From assembly GCA_963575745.1 (NCBI GenBank), contig CAUYUJ010009369.1, positions 67,501-125,000 of the forward strand: a DNA stretch of 57,500 nucleotides, in the 5' to 3' direction. Below, one piece after another: positions 31,361 to 41,386 of the stretch. Numbering within the stretch: the first letter of the stretch is position 1; every line of letters starts with the position of its first letter. The notes under the pieces were generated by a model that was not told the origin of the DNA, did not search any database, and saw nothing but the letters and a program-made list of their open reading frames with translations. Made by a program: the position numbers and the translations under genes. The stretch comes from Prorocentrum cordatum. Its lineage: Eukaryota > Sar > Dinophyceae > Prorocentrales > Prorocentraceae.

Positions 31361-31870
31361 TTGTCTTCCGATGGGGCACCTCCCGCAATGAACGCAAATC
31401 CTTGCAGGGGCCTGTGAAGAGGGAGCTTGGAGGAGGGAAAGTTCATTGCAACATCGTTGATGCGTCCTGGGTTTACACTGGTCCTCCTCCTCCTCCCTTC
31501 TCCTCCTCCTCCTCCTCCTCCTTCTGGAACGGGGTCGAGAGGTCTAGGGACATCCGTAAGTGCTTACACAGATCATGACATCAGAAGCCTTGGACCCCGT
31601 CCGTAGAGGAGGGAGGTTGTCCATTCTGGGGGGACGGGCGCGTGATTGATCCGACCCTGAAACGCTCTTCCTTCCCCTCCTCCTCCTAACTTCTCCTACT
31701 TACCGTCCCGTCTCGTCGTCCTGCTCAATCCTCCTCACCACCTCCTCCTCCGTCCTCCTCACTGCCCCTCCTCCATCACTCTTCCTTCTAAACAACTCCT
31801 CTCTCAATCGCACCCCTGTAGGGTGGGTCGGGCGTTTCGCTTGAGACTTTCTGTTCTCCCGTCTCCTCCT
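31360..31870 (+). repeat. Composite repeat Q, copy 2, with leader segment
   Basis: 31370-31475 (GGGGCACCTCCCGCAATGAA, ATTGCAACATCGTTGATGCG) recurs at 36672-36782. 31550-31690 is Q copy 2. 31800-31855 (GGTCGGGCGTTTCGCTTGAG) recurs at 30588. Confidence 0.7.
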
Positions 31871-32217
31871 TGCCGTGCTCTTTAAACATCCTCCTCCTCC
31901 TCCACCCCCTCCCCCCTCCTTTTCCTCCTCCTCCTCCTCATCCCCCTCCCTCCTCCTCCCCCCTCCCTCCTCCTCCTCCTCCTCCTCCTCTTCCTCCTCC
32001 TCCTCCTCCCTCCTCCTCCTCCTCCTCCCCTCGTCCTCCTCCTCCTCCCCCTCCTTCTCCCCCTCTCCCTCCTCCCCCTCCTCCTCCTCTTTCTCCTCCT
32101 CCTCCTCCTCCTCCTCCTCCTCCTCCTCCTCCTCCTCCTTCTCCTCCTCCCTCCCTTCCCCCTCCTCCTCCTCCCTCCTCCTCCCTCGTCCTCCTCCCTC
32201 CTCCTCCTTCTCCCCCC

Positions 32218-32248
<31 letters not shown>

Positions 32249-32645
32249 CTGCTCCTGCTCATCCTCCTCTTCCCTGCTCCTCCTCTTCATCCTTCTCCTC
32301 CTCCTCCTCCTCCTCCTCCACCCTCCTCCTCCCCTCCTCCTCCTCCTCCTCCTCCCCCTCCGCCCCCTCCTCCCCTCCCTCCTCCCCCCTCCTTCTCTCC
32401 CTCGTCCTCCTCCTTCCCCCTCCTTCCTCCACCCTTCTCCTCCCTCCCTCCTCCTCCTTCCTTCCTCCTCCTTCCTCCTTCTTCTCCCCCCTCCTCCTCC
32501 GTCCTCCTCCTCCTCCTCCTCCTTCTCCTCTTCCCCCTGTTCCTCCTCCTCCTCCTCCTCCTCCTCCTCCTCCTGCTCCTCATCCTCCTGTTTCCTGCTC
32601 CGCCTCTTCCTCCTTCTCCCTCCCTCCTTCTCTTTTCTTTTCTTT
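31480..32645. repeat. Long TCC/CTC pyrimidine tract
   Basis: Over 1 kb of imperfect TCC repeat, interrupted at 31530-31870 by repeat Q. It ends abruptly at the LINE-2 truncation point. Long poly-P/S/L frames on plus and poly-E/R/G frames on minus are artefacts. Confidence 0.93.
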
Positions 32646-32649
32646 CACC

Positions 32650-33910
32650 GGAGCTCAGGTCAGCACGCTGGCAGCCGAATGCCATCTGACACAACATGCG
32701 CCAACGCCTCAACAGCCTCGTCGAGAGCGATGGCTTCAACTTTGGATACCAAGCAGCCGCCGAGCAAGAGTAAGCCCGGGCGCCGCCGTCGAAATGCAAC
32801 ATCAAATTCGTAGTATTGGTGCGGAGAAGACCGTCTGGCCACGGAAAGGCATGTGACCATGAACTCTTTGAACCTATGGTGTGGTTAACTAAGTGGTCAG
32901 CAATCCTAGTAAACTCTCGCGGTCGCCAATGCACTGCGTGATCGATGTCACGGGATGGCTTCCACCCTCGAGCCAGCATGCCAAATATCCTGCGAGACGT
33001 GCGGTTGAACATCGGCTCCAAGTCAAGGCTTGTCAGAGCGCTCTCACCGTTGACAACCCTAGCCAAAGGCTTGCAATCTGTAGCGATGGCGAATCGCAAA
33101 GACGTGCTTGGGGAAATCACCGCTGGAGCGCCAGCTCCGTGGCTGGATGGAACGTTCTCCAACGATTGCTCATATAGTCTTCGGCGTTTCGGCTCTTTGT
33201 GCGCAGGGCCAAGGCTATGGTCCGAGGCGTCTTGGAACGTGAAGAGGCCCCATCCACTGGTTCCTCGAAGTACATTTGCCCCGCACTTCACGCCAGCCAG
33301 TACCAACATACAAAACAAAAGCGTCTTCCCATTCCACCCGGTGACCGACACCTGCATAAACGATATGTTCCTGATGACGGCGTCTCTTCGACAGGAAACT
33401 CTTTGCTAGCTCCCGCAGTTCACGAGTGCGCTCCTCCCGCACGAGTCGTAAATAATTTGTCCCGCCGGGCCCTTGCAGTGTCTTCTCCTTCCAAACACCT
33501 TTGAACACCTCCCGGAGAACGCGAAGATGCAGAGGTCGCACACGAATTTTCCGAAACCAATGTTACATGCGTCGGGAGGTACGCTCCATGAACAGCGCCA
33601 GCCCCTCAGCAGCGCGCCTCTTTAAAACGAGCATCCTGCGAAGGAAAGAGAACTCCCGGCGTTTCAGACGTGCCGAAACGTGTTGGACCAGGTGCCACGT
33701 GCCAGATCCATGCGCGGCGCTCGCTGCAGGCCCACTCGCCCGCGCTCGCAGCTTCTCGACAATGGAACCTGGGCCGCGGAGAGTGCGGGCGTTGCTCCAG
33801 TAGGTGCCCTCGGCCTTAGCTAAGCGGTGTTCCATGCTCGTGTGCGCGTCCGCCTCCCTGCTCACCAGGGCTCCTAAAACTTCCAACTCTTCGACCGCGT
33901 CGATCGACAA
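32650..33910 (-). pseudogene. LINE-2 post-RT and RNase H-like region, truncated
   Basis: The frame 33910-33563 reads LEVLGALVSREADAHTSMEH RLAKAEGTYW and ends REFSFLRRML, the usual segment after RT in this lineage. After frame changes, 33357-32650 gives ATDCKPLARVVNGE and VHWRPREFTRIADHLVN (RVT_3-like RNase H signature), then LMLHFDGGARAYSCSAAAW, which looks like the start of a second RNase H fold (Asp-Gly-Gly). This second fold stops after about 35 residues at the GGA/TCC boundary, so its remaining catalytic residues are absent. Confidence 0.75.
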
Positions 33911-33949
33911 TCCGGCGGCGTCCTGCTGAACCTTCGCGGCGATCGCCCA

Positions 33950-35414
33950 AATACTTATAACGCATACATTCCAACGACGATGGCATCCAGCGAAAGCCGA
34001 GAAGCAGCATCACCTCCGTGAGCTCCTGCGTTATGGTCTTGAAGTCGCTCGCTGTTGCGGCAAAAAGGTAGATGTTATCGGCCCAGATGATGTGCGATAT
34101 CGGAGGGACGCCCTCCCGATCCAACTGGAATCCAAAGTTCCCCCGCGCCCAGCTCGCCTGCAAGTCGGACGCCGACCACTCCAACACAATATTGAAAATC
34201 GCCAGACTTTCAACGCCGCCTTGCTTACCTCCACGCCCCTGAAGGAAGCGGTCGCGCGGCAACGACCCCTGGACTTCCATGCTGCGCTGCGTGCCGGTGA
34301 CTTCCCTGAGAAACGCTGCAGCTAGGGATTAGGGAACGCCTCTGGCCACCATCGCGGCAAACATCTTGTCGTGGCGCATCGCGTCAAAGGCGGTTCTGAT
34401 ATCCAGCGAACCGGTAACCAAGCCTTTGCCTCAGCGCGAAAATAATACGCATTGGCGAACTATAGATACGACATCGTTGCACTCGCATCCCGCTCGGAAG
34501 CCAAATGTGGCTACTGGGCAAGGCGGTAATGATCTCTGCAAAGAAGGCAGCAAACACAACGCAGACCATTTACGACACACGTCGAGCTTTCCCATCCAAC
34601 GAAAATCCCCAAACTCATCCAACTCGGACGTCGTCGGGGGCCCATAGAAGTCGATGGGTTTCCACGACGGCGGATCTGGAGAACGGAGGTCACTAAGCCT
34701 GTGACCGAACAGCTCCCAAAGACGGTACACGCTGAGGAGGGGCAGTGTCTTGTAACCCTCGGCCAGGGCGCCGCCGGTGCCAGGGGCCGATCCGGATGTC
34801 AGTTTGGCCCTACCCGTGAGGACGTCGAAGGGTCGCAACTCAATGCGTCGATGTCCGTCCAATCGAGTGTATCGCTGCACTTGCGCCAGCGTATCCATGC
34901 GGCCCTCTTGCGCATTAGAGTGGTTGGAAGGGTCCCCAAAACGACTCTGGCCGAACTCGAACAGGGCCGCTGTCCAAGCCTCGCGGTCGGCAGTTCGGAC
35001 GCCACCGATCTTTGAACTTACTTGTGCTCGTTGATGTGCTCGCCCAGCGCAAACGCTCTGAAGATGCCCGCTATTCTTGGACTTCTTAGCTGCCCGCGCC
35101 GCGCGCCGTAGTTGGCGGATGCATTCACAGCGACGGTCATCAGAGGCGAGGGTAACTGCCCTTCTCGCTGGCTTGACTGGGATGTTCGCGCCCCGCGCCG
35201 TCCGCCGGCGTCTTGTATGATCGGTGTCATGCTGAATCGAGCGGGCGGCCTCCACGACAATGCAATGAAGTTCTGGTGGATCCCCAGCTCCTCCGTCCAC
35301 TGCGAGCTGCTTGAACTGGTCCACATCGGCGGCCGTCGTAGGGGCCCATCCCTTCAGCGAAGGCTGGAAATGACCACCAGTATTCCCAAAGGAAACGTTA
35401 TCGATAGAGGCCAA
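33950..35414 (-). pseudogene. LINE-2 reverse transcriptase domain, with stops and shifts
   Basis: Motifs in order on minus: a linker, then SGSAPGTGGALAEGYKTLP (motif 0, near 34800), ATFGFRAGCECNDVVSIVRQ (34490-34430), LDIRTAFDAMRHDKMFAAMV (motif A, catalytic Asp, near 34410-34350), a TAA at about 34330, then GGKQGGVESLAIFNIVLE (motif B) and IIWADNIYLFAAT (motif C, near 34090). Motif C reads WADN where most RTs have YADD or FADD. WADN may be normal for this dinoflagellate lineage, as I recall similar forms in other copies, rather than a mutation. The premature stop and frame changes make it a pseudogene. Confidence 0.82.
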
Positions 35415-35419
35415 GACTG

Positions 35420-36150
35420 GACGATGATCGGAGCGCTTGAAGATTTTGTGGTTCTGCCTCTGAGCCCAAGCAATCCTGTCGATCCCCGAAGACGCTCCTA
35501 TGTAGTCCAGCTGGCACTTGCGAGTACGATTGCTGCTATCAGTATGGGTCCACGTGCGGCTCGAATTTTAAACCCCCGCCTCTTCCACGAGAGACAGCGG
35601 AACGTATTCAACAAACGAACCCCGAGATTGTCTAACAAAGCACCCACTGCAAAGACTTTGGCTGGAGAATGGCTCACCCTAGGTACCATCACCGCGTCCC
35701 CTGTGAGTGGCCCCCAATGGGCAGGAAATTGAACGTTTGCATCCAAGTCCACAGCCACTCCGAAAACTGCGGAACTATAAGACGCACGAGCGCGTTGCAC
35801 AAATAAGGTAGTTTCCTCAAACACCTGATTCGCCCACCCATCCTCTACAAGATGGTCTAAAACATGTGCTGAGATGTAAATCGAATTCCCAATGACAGCA
35901 CCATACCAATAAGCACCGACATGTACATCCCTGAGCGCCCGCATCCCGAGTCTAGGAATAACAAGGGCACAGTCACAATTTTCAGCAGTTAAGACGGTCT
36001 GTGCAGAATAAAACTTACCATGCAATTTTAACCATGCCAGAACTTATTGCAAAGGCCAGAATCCTCACCTGTAGAATTCCGGAATTCATTACATTACTTC
36101 TTTGCGGCCGACACCCCTTTCCTGCAAATGTTCCACGACACAGCGGTGAA
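35420..36150 (-). pseudogene. LINE-2 endonuclease domain, frameshifted
   Basis: Reading minus: FTAVSWNICRKGVSAAKK (start of the fold, near 36150-36095) is followed by a stop and frame change. Then comes CDCALVIPRLGMRALRDVHV with AVDLDANVQFPAHWGPLTGD (the position of the GDFN-like motif) in the frame 36025-35498. A further shift leads to RKCQLDYIGASSGIDRIAW and KRSDHRPVLASID (35520-35410), the C-terminal D-Y-I and S-D-H motifs. At least two frame breaks, so no active enzyme is expected. Confidence 0.75.
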
Positions 36151-36177
36151 ACTTCCTGTAGGGAGCGCCAGGGGCGA

Positions 36178-36603
36178 TCAGGCGGACCAGAAAGCGCGCA
36201 ACTCCGCGTCGAAAATGTCCGGCGTGGTCGCGAAGTTCCGGTGGAGGGCAGCCGGATCCCACTTGACCTTGCCCTTCTCGTCAACCTCACCCATGAGCTG
36301 CTCACCGGTGGCCGTCTTCACCGAGAGATGGAAGTCTGGTGGGCCAGAGTGGCGGGCCGTGCTGCCTGCATCCTTTGCTTTCGCCTTGGACTCCAAGAAC
36401 GCACTCGCCTTGCCGCCCGCCTCGAAACGCTTCTGGTCCTCCGGCGATTTCTCGACCGTGGTGTACAGGTCGTTGCCGATGAACTGGTATCCCCCACCTT
36501 TTAAAGTGTCCTGGAAGAGAATCTCGATCTCCGTGGCGTAGGGTGGGATCACGTGGATCATGAATTTGTGAACCCTGGGGCCCGTGACCTCGATATCCCC
36601 CAC
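36178..36603 (-). pseudogene. Possible LINE-2 ORF1 C-terminal fragment (hypothetical protein)
   Basis: 141 codons open on minus, ending in TGA at 36178. The open frame starts next to a GGA tract at a GTG, so the true 5' part is missing or upstream. The sequence has a plausible protein composition: a hydrophobic start (VHKFMIHVIPPYATEIEILF), then KRFEAGGKASAFLESKAKAK and a charged tail. I do not recognise the family. It ends about 30 nt before the endonuclease start of LINE-2 on the same strand, where ORF1 normally ends, and a strand-then-basic-helix pattern would suit an ORF1 C-terminal domain. The alternative is the 3' end of a host gene beside the insertion. Confidence 0.4.
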
Positions 36604-36890
36604 TTTCCTCCTCCTCCTCCTCCTCCTCCTCCTCTGTTTTTCTCCGTATAGATTCTAAAACAGTTGTCTTTATGGGGCATCTCCCGCAATGAAAACAAAT
36701 CCTTGCAGGGGCCTATGAAGAGGGAGCTTGGAGGAGGAAAAGTACATTGCAACATCGTTGATGCGTCCTGGGTTTACGCTGGTTCTCCTCCTCCTCCTCC
36801 TCCCTCCTTCACCTGCTCCTCCTCCTCCTCCTACTCCTCCTCCTCCTCCAGCTCCTCCTCCTCCTCCTCCACATCCGTAAGTGCTAACAC
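36600..36890. repeat. TCC tracts with composite-repeat leader
   Basis: Short TCC runs at 36606-36636 and 36786-36875 flank a copy of the 31370-31475 leader (GGGGCATCTCCCGCAATGAA). Confidence 0.8.
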
Positions 36891-36990
36891 ACATCATGGC
36901 ATCAAAAGCCTTGGACCCCGTCCGTGGAGGAGGGAGGTTGGCCATTCTGGGGGGGACGGGTGCGTGATGGATCCGACCGTGAGGCCCTCC
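36870..36990 (+). repeat. Composite repeat Q, copy 3
   Basis: ACATCCGTAAGTGC, GTCCGTGGAGGAGGGAGGTT, GGGACGGGTGCGTGATGGAT and TGAGGCCCTCCTCC, as in copies 1 and 2. Confidence 0.75.
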
Positions 36991-37557
36991 TCCTTCCCCC
37001 CCTCCTCCTCCTCCTCCTCCCCTCCTCCTCCTCCTCCTCCTCCTCCTCCTCCTCCTCCTCCTCCTCCTCCTCCTCCTCCTCCTCCTCCTCCTCCTCCTCC
37101 TCTCCTCCCCCCTCCTCCCTCCTCCTCCGCCCTCCTCCTCCTCCTCCTCCTCCTCCTCCTCCCCCTCCCTCTCCTCCCACTCCTCCTCCTCCTCCTCCGC
37201 CCTCCTCCTCCCTCCCTCCTCCTCCCTCCTCCCTCCTCCTCCCTCCTCCTCCTCCTCCTCCCCTCCTCTCCTCCTCCTCTCTTTCTGCTCCTCCTCCCCC
37301 TCCTCCTCCTCCTCCTCCTCCTCCTGCTCCTTCTGCTCCTCCTCATCCTCCTCTTACCTGCTCCTCCTCTTCCTCCTTCTCCCTTTTCCTCCTCCTCCTC
37401 TTCCTCCTCTCCTCCTCCTCCTCCTCCTTTTTCCTTCTCCCCCACCTCCTCCTCCTCCTCCTGCTCCTCCTCATCCTCCTCTTACTTGCTCCTCCTCTTC
37501 CTCCTCTCCTCCCTCCTCCTCCCCTCCTCCTCCTCCTCCTCCTCCTCCATCCTCTTC
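36985..37557. repeat. Long TCC/CTC pyrimidine tract
   Basis: About 570 bp of TCC repeat, very pure at 37005-37100, degenerate later. All long frames here are artefacts. Confidence 0.95.
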
Positions 37558-37564
37558 ACCCATC

Positions 37565-37990
37565 GCCTGCGCAATCGGACCAGGCGATCAGGACCCCTCC
37601 GTGGAGAGTGGGTTCGCCCCCCCCCGGAGGGAGCGGGGGAGAGAAAACGCACGGCCCGTCCCTGCCGTGGCGACGCGGGCCCGGACTTCTACCACCGCGC
37701 GACTTGATCAATCCTGAACTGAAGGGCCTCGGGCTCGGCCTGTCGGGGGGAACGAAAGGGGGGGACGCAGCGCGAGGGGGGCGGTGAAACACGTGTACTA
37801 TTCGGAAGGGAACGAAGCCTGCACAATCGGGCCAGGCGATCAGGACCCTCTTTTGAGAATGGGTTGGGCCCGCCCCGGAGGGAGCGGGGGAGAGAAAACG
37901 CGCGGGCGCGGACTTCTACCACCGCGCGCTCTGATCAATCCTGAGCTGAAGGGCCTCGGGCTCAGCCTGTCGGGGGGAACGAAAGGGGGG
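37565..37990 (+). repeat. Repeat D, two tandem copies
   Basis: D1 (37565-37760) and D2 (37826-37990) share GGCGATCAGGACCC, CGGAGGGAGCGGGGGAGAGA, GCGGACTTCTACCACCGCGC (GGACTTCT in D1) and TGTCGGGGGGAACGAAAGGG. D3 is at 39893-40062. Confidence 0.85.
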
Positions 37991-38513
37991 CGATGCCAAA
38001 GGGCAGGGTCAAGAATCAGCTCACGTATAGCGGATTTTCCCAGCGCCTCCCGGCGCTGGGAGGCGCCCATGTATGGAGGAATGGGCCCGGCGGCGGGGCC
38101 GAAACCAGCTGCATGCAGCCGATTTCGTACCCCCCCCCCCTTCCCTATCCCCCCCCCTTTCGTTCGGCCCGAGCCTACGGTCGGGCACGCTTGCTCCGCG
38201 CGTCGCCCGGGCGGCCCCGGCGACGAGCGGGCTCGGCCTGTTCGGGGGGGAGCGAAAGGGGGGCGATAGCCAAAGGCTGGGCAGAGAATCGGGGCCTCCG
38301 GGCGTGGGGCCTCCCAGCGTGGGGCTGGTGGCTGCTCCGGAGGGTGTCCACGGGGCCGTGCGGGAGGTTTGGGGCTTCCTGGCGGTGGCCTCGCAGACGT
38401 CGTCCCCCTATCGTTTCCCTATACGGCCAACTCTCGGGTGATGAAGAGGTTCTGGGGGGGGAGGAGCCAACTCCTCACTCGAACGGCATCACTACCGATC
38501 TCACTATCGGTCG
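37826..38513 (+). repeat. Segmental direct repeat, copy 1
   Basis: About 690 bp, nearly identical to 39893-40587 (offset about 2.07 kb), including one D and one C element and the segment ending CACTCGAACGGCATCACTAC. The shared plus-strand 122-codon frame inside it has an identical predicted sequence in both copies, but no recognisable domain. Confidence 0.88.
37970..38172. mobile_element. Family C TIR element, copy 3
   Basis: Left TCGGGGGGAACGAAAGGGGG, reverse complement of right TCGGGCCGAACGAAAGGGGG. Interior hairpin CCCAGCGCC / GGCGCTGGG. Confidence 0.75.
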
Positions 38514-38950
38514 CATCACTATCGGTCTCACGCTTGCTCCGCGCGTCGCCCGGGCGGCCCCGGCGACACACTATATGCTCTGCGAGCAGGCAGCGCGCCG
38601 CTCCGCCCTGCGGGGCGGGAGGTTCGGGGCTGCTCTGGACGTAGACGCCTGGGGGGCCAGCGAGCGGATAATGTAGGGGGCAAACAAACCCACCTCGCTT
38701 TTGACCACCCTCGCTTCCAAGAGATACCAAGCGATGCCAAACTACGGCCTGTACTGGTCAGGCCGCTTGACGAGGAGGCGCGTGGTATGACTTGGTTTTG
38801 CCTGGAAGCGAAAGCGGGGCAGGTAATTCACGCTGTGATAATTAGCGTGTGACACCGACGCGCAAAGGGGCCAGAACCGGCGGAACGACGCGCGACACAG
38901 ACCTTCCTGGCCAGAAGCCCCGAACTCGACGCTTCGCCCCATCCCTCCCT
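38514..38950. other. Intergenic, no gene recognised
   Basis: Starts with a second copy of GCTTGCTCCGCGCGTCGCCC (also at 38190). Near 38865 it contains a short relative of repeat H (CCAGAACCGGCGGAACGACG). Nothing else identified. Confidence 0.5.
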
Positions 38951-38951
38951 T

Positions 38952-39112
38952 GGCGGCGCGCACAAGGGGGTGGAGGGAGGGGGGAGGGCTTCTTAGAAGG
39001 AGGCTGCTTCTTGGAAGGCGCCGGCCTTACATCTATACATAAGGCCTGTGCCTTCTAAGAAGCAGGGGTGCTTCTAAGAAGCCCTCCCCCCTCCCCCCAC
39101 CCCCCTTTTCGC
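38952..39112. mobile_element. Family G foldback element, copy 2
   Basis: GAGGGCTTCTTAGAAGGAGG ... GGCGCCGGCCTTACATCTA faces TACATAAGGCCTGTGCCTTC ... TGCTTCTAAGAAGCCCTC. Better preserved than copy 1, so a near-perfect hairpin. Confidence 0.78.
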
Positions 39113-39359
39113 GTGGCTGACTCCTGCTCCTCCCCCATCCGGGAGGGCGGGCTTCCCCCGCCGCCCAAAGCCCGCCTGCACCATCACGGGGCCCGTCTTC
39201 GACGTGCCGTCGCCCATTGGAGCGTCGCCTCGGGGGGGCCTCGTCTCTTGTACCTGCCTGCTCCTCGTTGCATAGTTCCTTCCTTCGTCTCCATCCTGCT
39301 GGTCGTCCTGCCCATCGCTCTCTCGTCCCTCGTCCCCGATTTCTCCTCATCCTCGTTTC

Positions 39360-39625
39360 TCCTACTCCCTCCTCACCCTCCTCCTTTTCCTCCTTCTCCT
39401 CCTCCTCCTCCTCCTCCTCCTCTCCCTTTCTCCTCCCCCCTTCTCCTCCCCCTTTCTCCTCCCCCTTTCTCCTCCTCCTCCTCCTCCTCCTCCTCCTCCA
39501 TCTTTCCATCCCCTCCATCGCTTGCACCGCTTCCGTGCCCTCCCTTTCTTCCTCGTCCTTCTCCTCCTCCTCGCTCGCTCCTCGCTCCTCCTCCTCCTCC
39601 TCCTCCTCCTCCTCCTTTTCCTTGC
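39360..39625. repeat. TCC/CTC pyrimidine tract
   Basis: Imperfect TCC repeat with CTCCCCCTTTCTCCTCC variants. A second short run lies at 39828-39870. Confidence 0.93.
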
Positions 39626-39892
39626 TCCTCCCCCCTCCCCTTTCGAGCTTCGCACTGTCAGCACGGATCCGTCCTGGCATTGCCATCCCCCCCCCCCCCG
39701 GGGGCCTGTGCCCGTGCGCGGCATGGTCAAATCTGGAGTGCGTGCGGCGGCCGCTGCGGCACGGCGACGCAGCGCGAGAGGGGGGCGGTGAAACGCGCGT
39801 ACTGTTCGGGGGGGGGAACGAAGCCTCTTCCTCCTCCTCCTCCTCTTCCTCCTCCTCCCCCTCCTCCATCCTCTTCACCCATCGCCTGCACA

Positions 39893-40587
39893 GCACAATC
39901 GGGCCAAGGGATCAGGACCCCTCCTTTGAGAACGGATAAGGCCCGCCCCCGGAGGGAGCGGGGGAGAGAAAACGCGCGGGCGCGGACTTCTACCACCGCG
40001 CGCTCTGACCAATCCTGAGCGGAAGGGCCTCGGGCTCGGCCTGTCGGGGGGCACGTAAAGGGGGCGATGGCAAAGGGCAGGGCGGAGAGTGGGCTCACGT
40101 ATAGCTGATTTTCCCAGCGCCTCCCGGCGCTGGGAGGCGCCCATGTATGGAGGAATGGGCCCGGCGGCGGGGCCGAAACCAGCTGCATGCAGCCGATTTC
40201 GTACCCCCCCCCCCTTCCCTATCCCCCCCCCTTTCGTTCGGCCCGAGCCTACGGTCGGGCACGCTTGCTCCGCGCGTCGCCCGGGCGGCCCCGGCGACGA
40301 GCGGGCTCGGCCTGTTCGGGGGGGAGCGAAAGGGGGGCGATAGCCAAAGGCTGGGCAGAGAATCGGGGCCTCCGGGCGTGGGGCCTCCCAGCGTGGGGCT
40401 GGTGGCTGCTCCGGAGGGTGTCCACGGGGCCGTGCGGGAGGTTTGGGGCTTCCTGGCGGTGGCCTCGCAGACGTCGTCCCCCTATCGTTTCCCTATACGG
40501 CCAACTCTCGGGTGATGAAGAGGTTCTGGGGGGGGAGGAGCCAACTCCTCACTCGAACGGCATCACTACCGATCTCACTATCGGTCG
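39893..40587 (+). repeat. Segmental direct repeat, copy 2
   Basis: Second copy of 37826-38513, with a D element (39893-40062). Diverges from copy 1 after CACTATCGGTCGCA, where a 12-bp minisatellite begins. Confidence 0.88.
40043..40246. mobile_element. Family C TIR element, copy 4
   Basis: Same as copy 3, inside the duplicated segment. The left end is slightly altered (GGGGCACGTAAAGGGGGCG). Confidence 0.72.
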
Positions 40588-40815
40588 CACAACCGAGTTC
40601 ACTCGATCGATCGCACGATCGGTTTTAGAATCGTTCCCACAATCGGTCTCACTATCCCCCTCATCATCGATCTCACCGTCCATATCACTATCGATCCCGC
40701 AATCGATTTCATTACCGACCTCGCGACCGACCTCACATCAACCTCACTTTCGATCTCGCTCTCGGTCTCATCATCTTTCTCACCATCGATCTCAACATCC
40801 ATCTCACTAGCGACC
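40560..40815 (+). repeat. 12-bp minisatellite (ATCGATCTCACT), array 1
   Basis: About 20 degenerate units of the type TCGATCTCACTA. The reverse complement matches the array at 46425-46635, and the flank GGGGGGAGGAGCCAACTCCT is also shared with that array's flank in inverted form. Confidence 0.75.
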
Positions 40816-41380
40816 TCATGGGGCACCACGGGACACCACAGGACACCGCGCCGCGGGACGCATCGGACCACCGCGGAAAACCAAGGGACACAACGGCGGG
40901 ACACCCCTGGCGCCCGCCCGTCAAAGGGTGGCGGACTCCTGCCTTCGCGGCGTGAGGCGTGAAACGTGATGACCCAGTTCGCAGGCCCACGGGGGGCAGA
41001 ACGGCGCACAGTACAACGGCAAGGAGTAGCAATCTTCAGCACGAGGATTCCGCCGTGGTCGCCCACGCAGCGAACTCAGCAGGCAATTCTCTCTGGGCCT
41101 CACGACATTGTGCACTCCGCCAGCGCTACCCGTGCCCCTGCCGCCCGCCTGTGGCGCGCGTCCTCCAGTCAGGCGAACCTGCGCGGCCTCGGCCGCCGAG
41201 AGGGCTCGTCCCAAGCCTGGCCGGCGGCGCCAGAGGCCCACCGCCGTCGTTTCCTGCAGCTCTGCCACGGCTGCGCGGATGCCTGACTCCCGGGAGGCGA
41301 GGACACGCCCCTAACGCGTGCTCGAACTTCATCCGCCTGTCGCCGCGAGGGCCCTGCTTTGAGCAGGGACCGACCGTCCC
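40816..41380. other. Intergenic, no gene recognised
   Basis: GC-rich with overlapping frames on both strands and no recognisable motif. Confidence 0.4.
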
Positions 41381-41386
41381 GGCATT

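Larger units (their letters stand above)
32650..36160 (-). mobile_element. LINE-2: decayed non-LTR retrotransposon (endonuclease, RT, RNase H)
   Basis: About 3.5 kb on the minus strand, with several frameshifts and stops. Endonuclease remnants run from about 36150 (FTAVSWNICRKGV) to QLDYIG and SDHRPVLASI near 35420-35515. RT motifs occupy about 34.8-33.95 kb and the post-RT segment 33.91-33.2 kb. RNase H-like sequence ends abruptly at 32650, where the GGA tract (sense strand) begins. A probable ORF1 tail lies just upstream (36603-36178). Unlike LINE-1 it has an RNase H region, so it belongs to a different lineage. Confidence 0.85.

Noticed and set aside
31870-32856. Long plus-strand frames of poly-Pro/Ser/Leu (also 36664-37787 and 39068-40018)
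   Set aside because: They follow the TCC repeat phase, exist in all three frames, and carry no non-repetitive conserved part.
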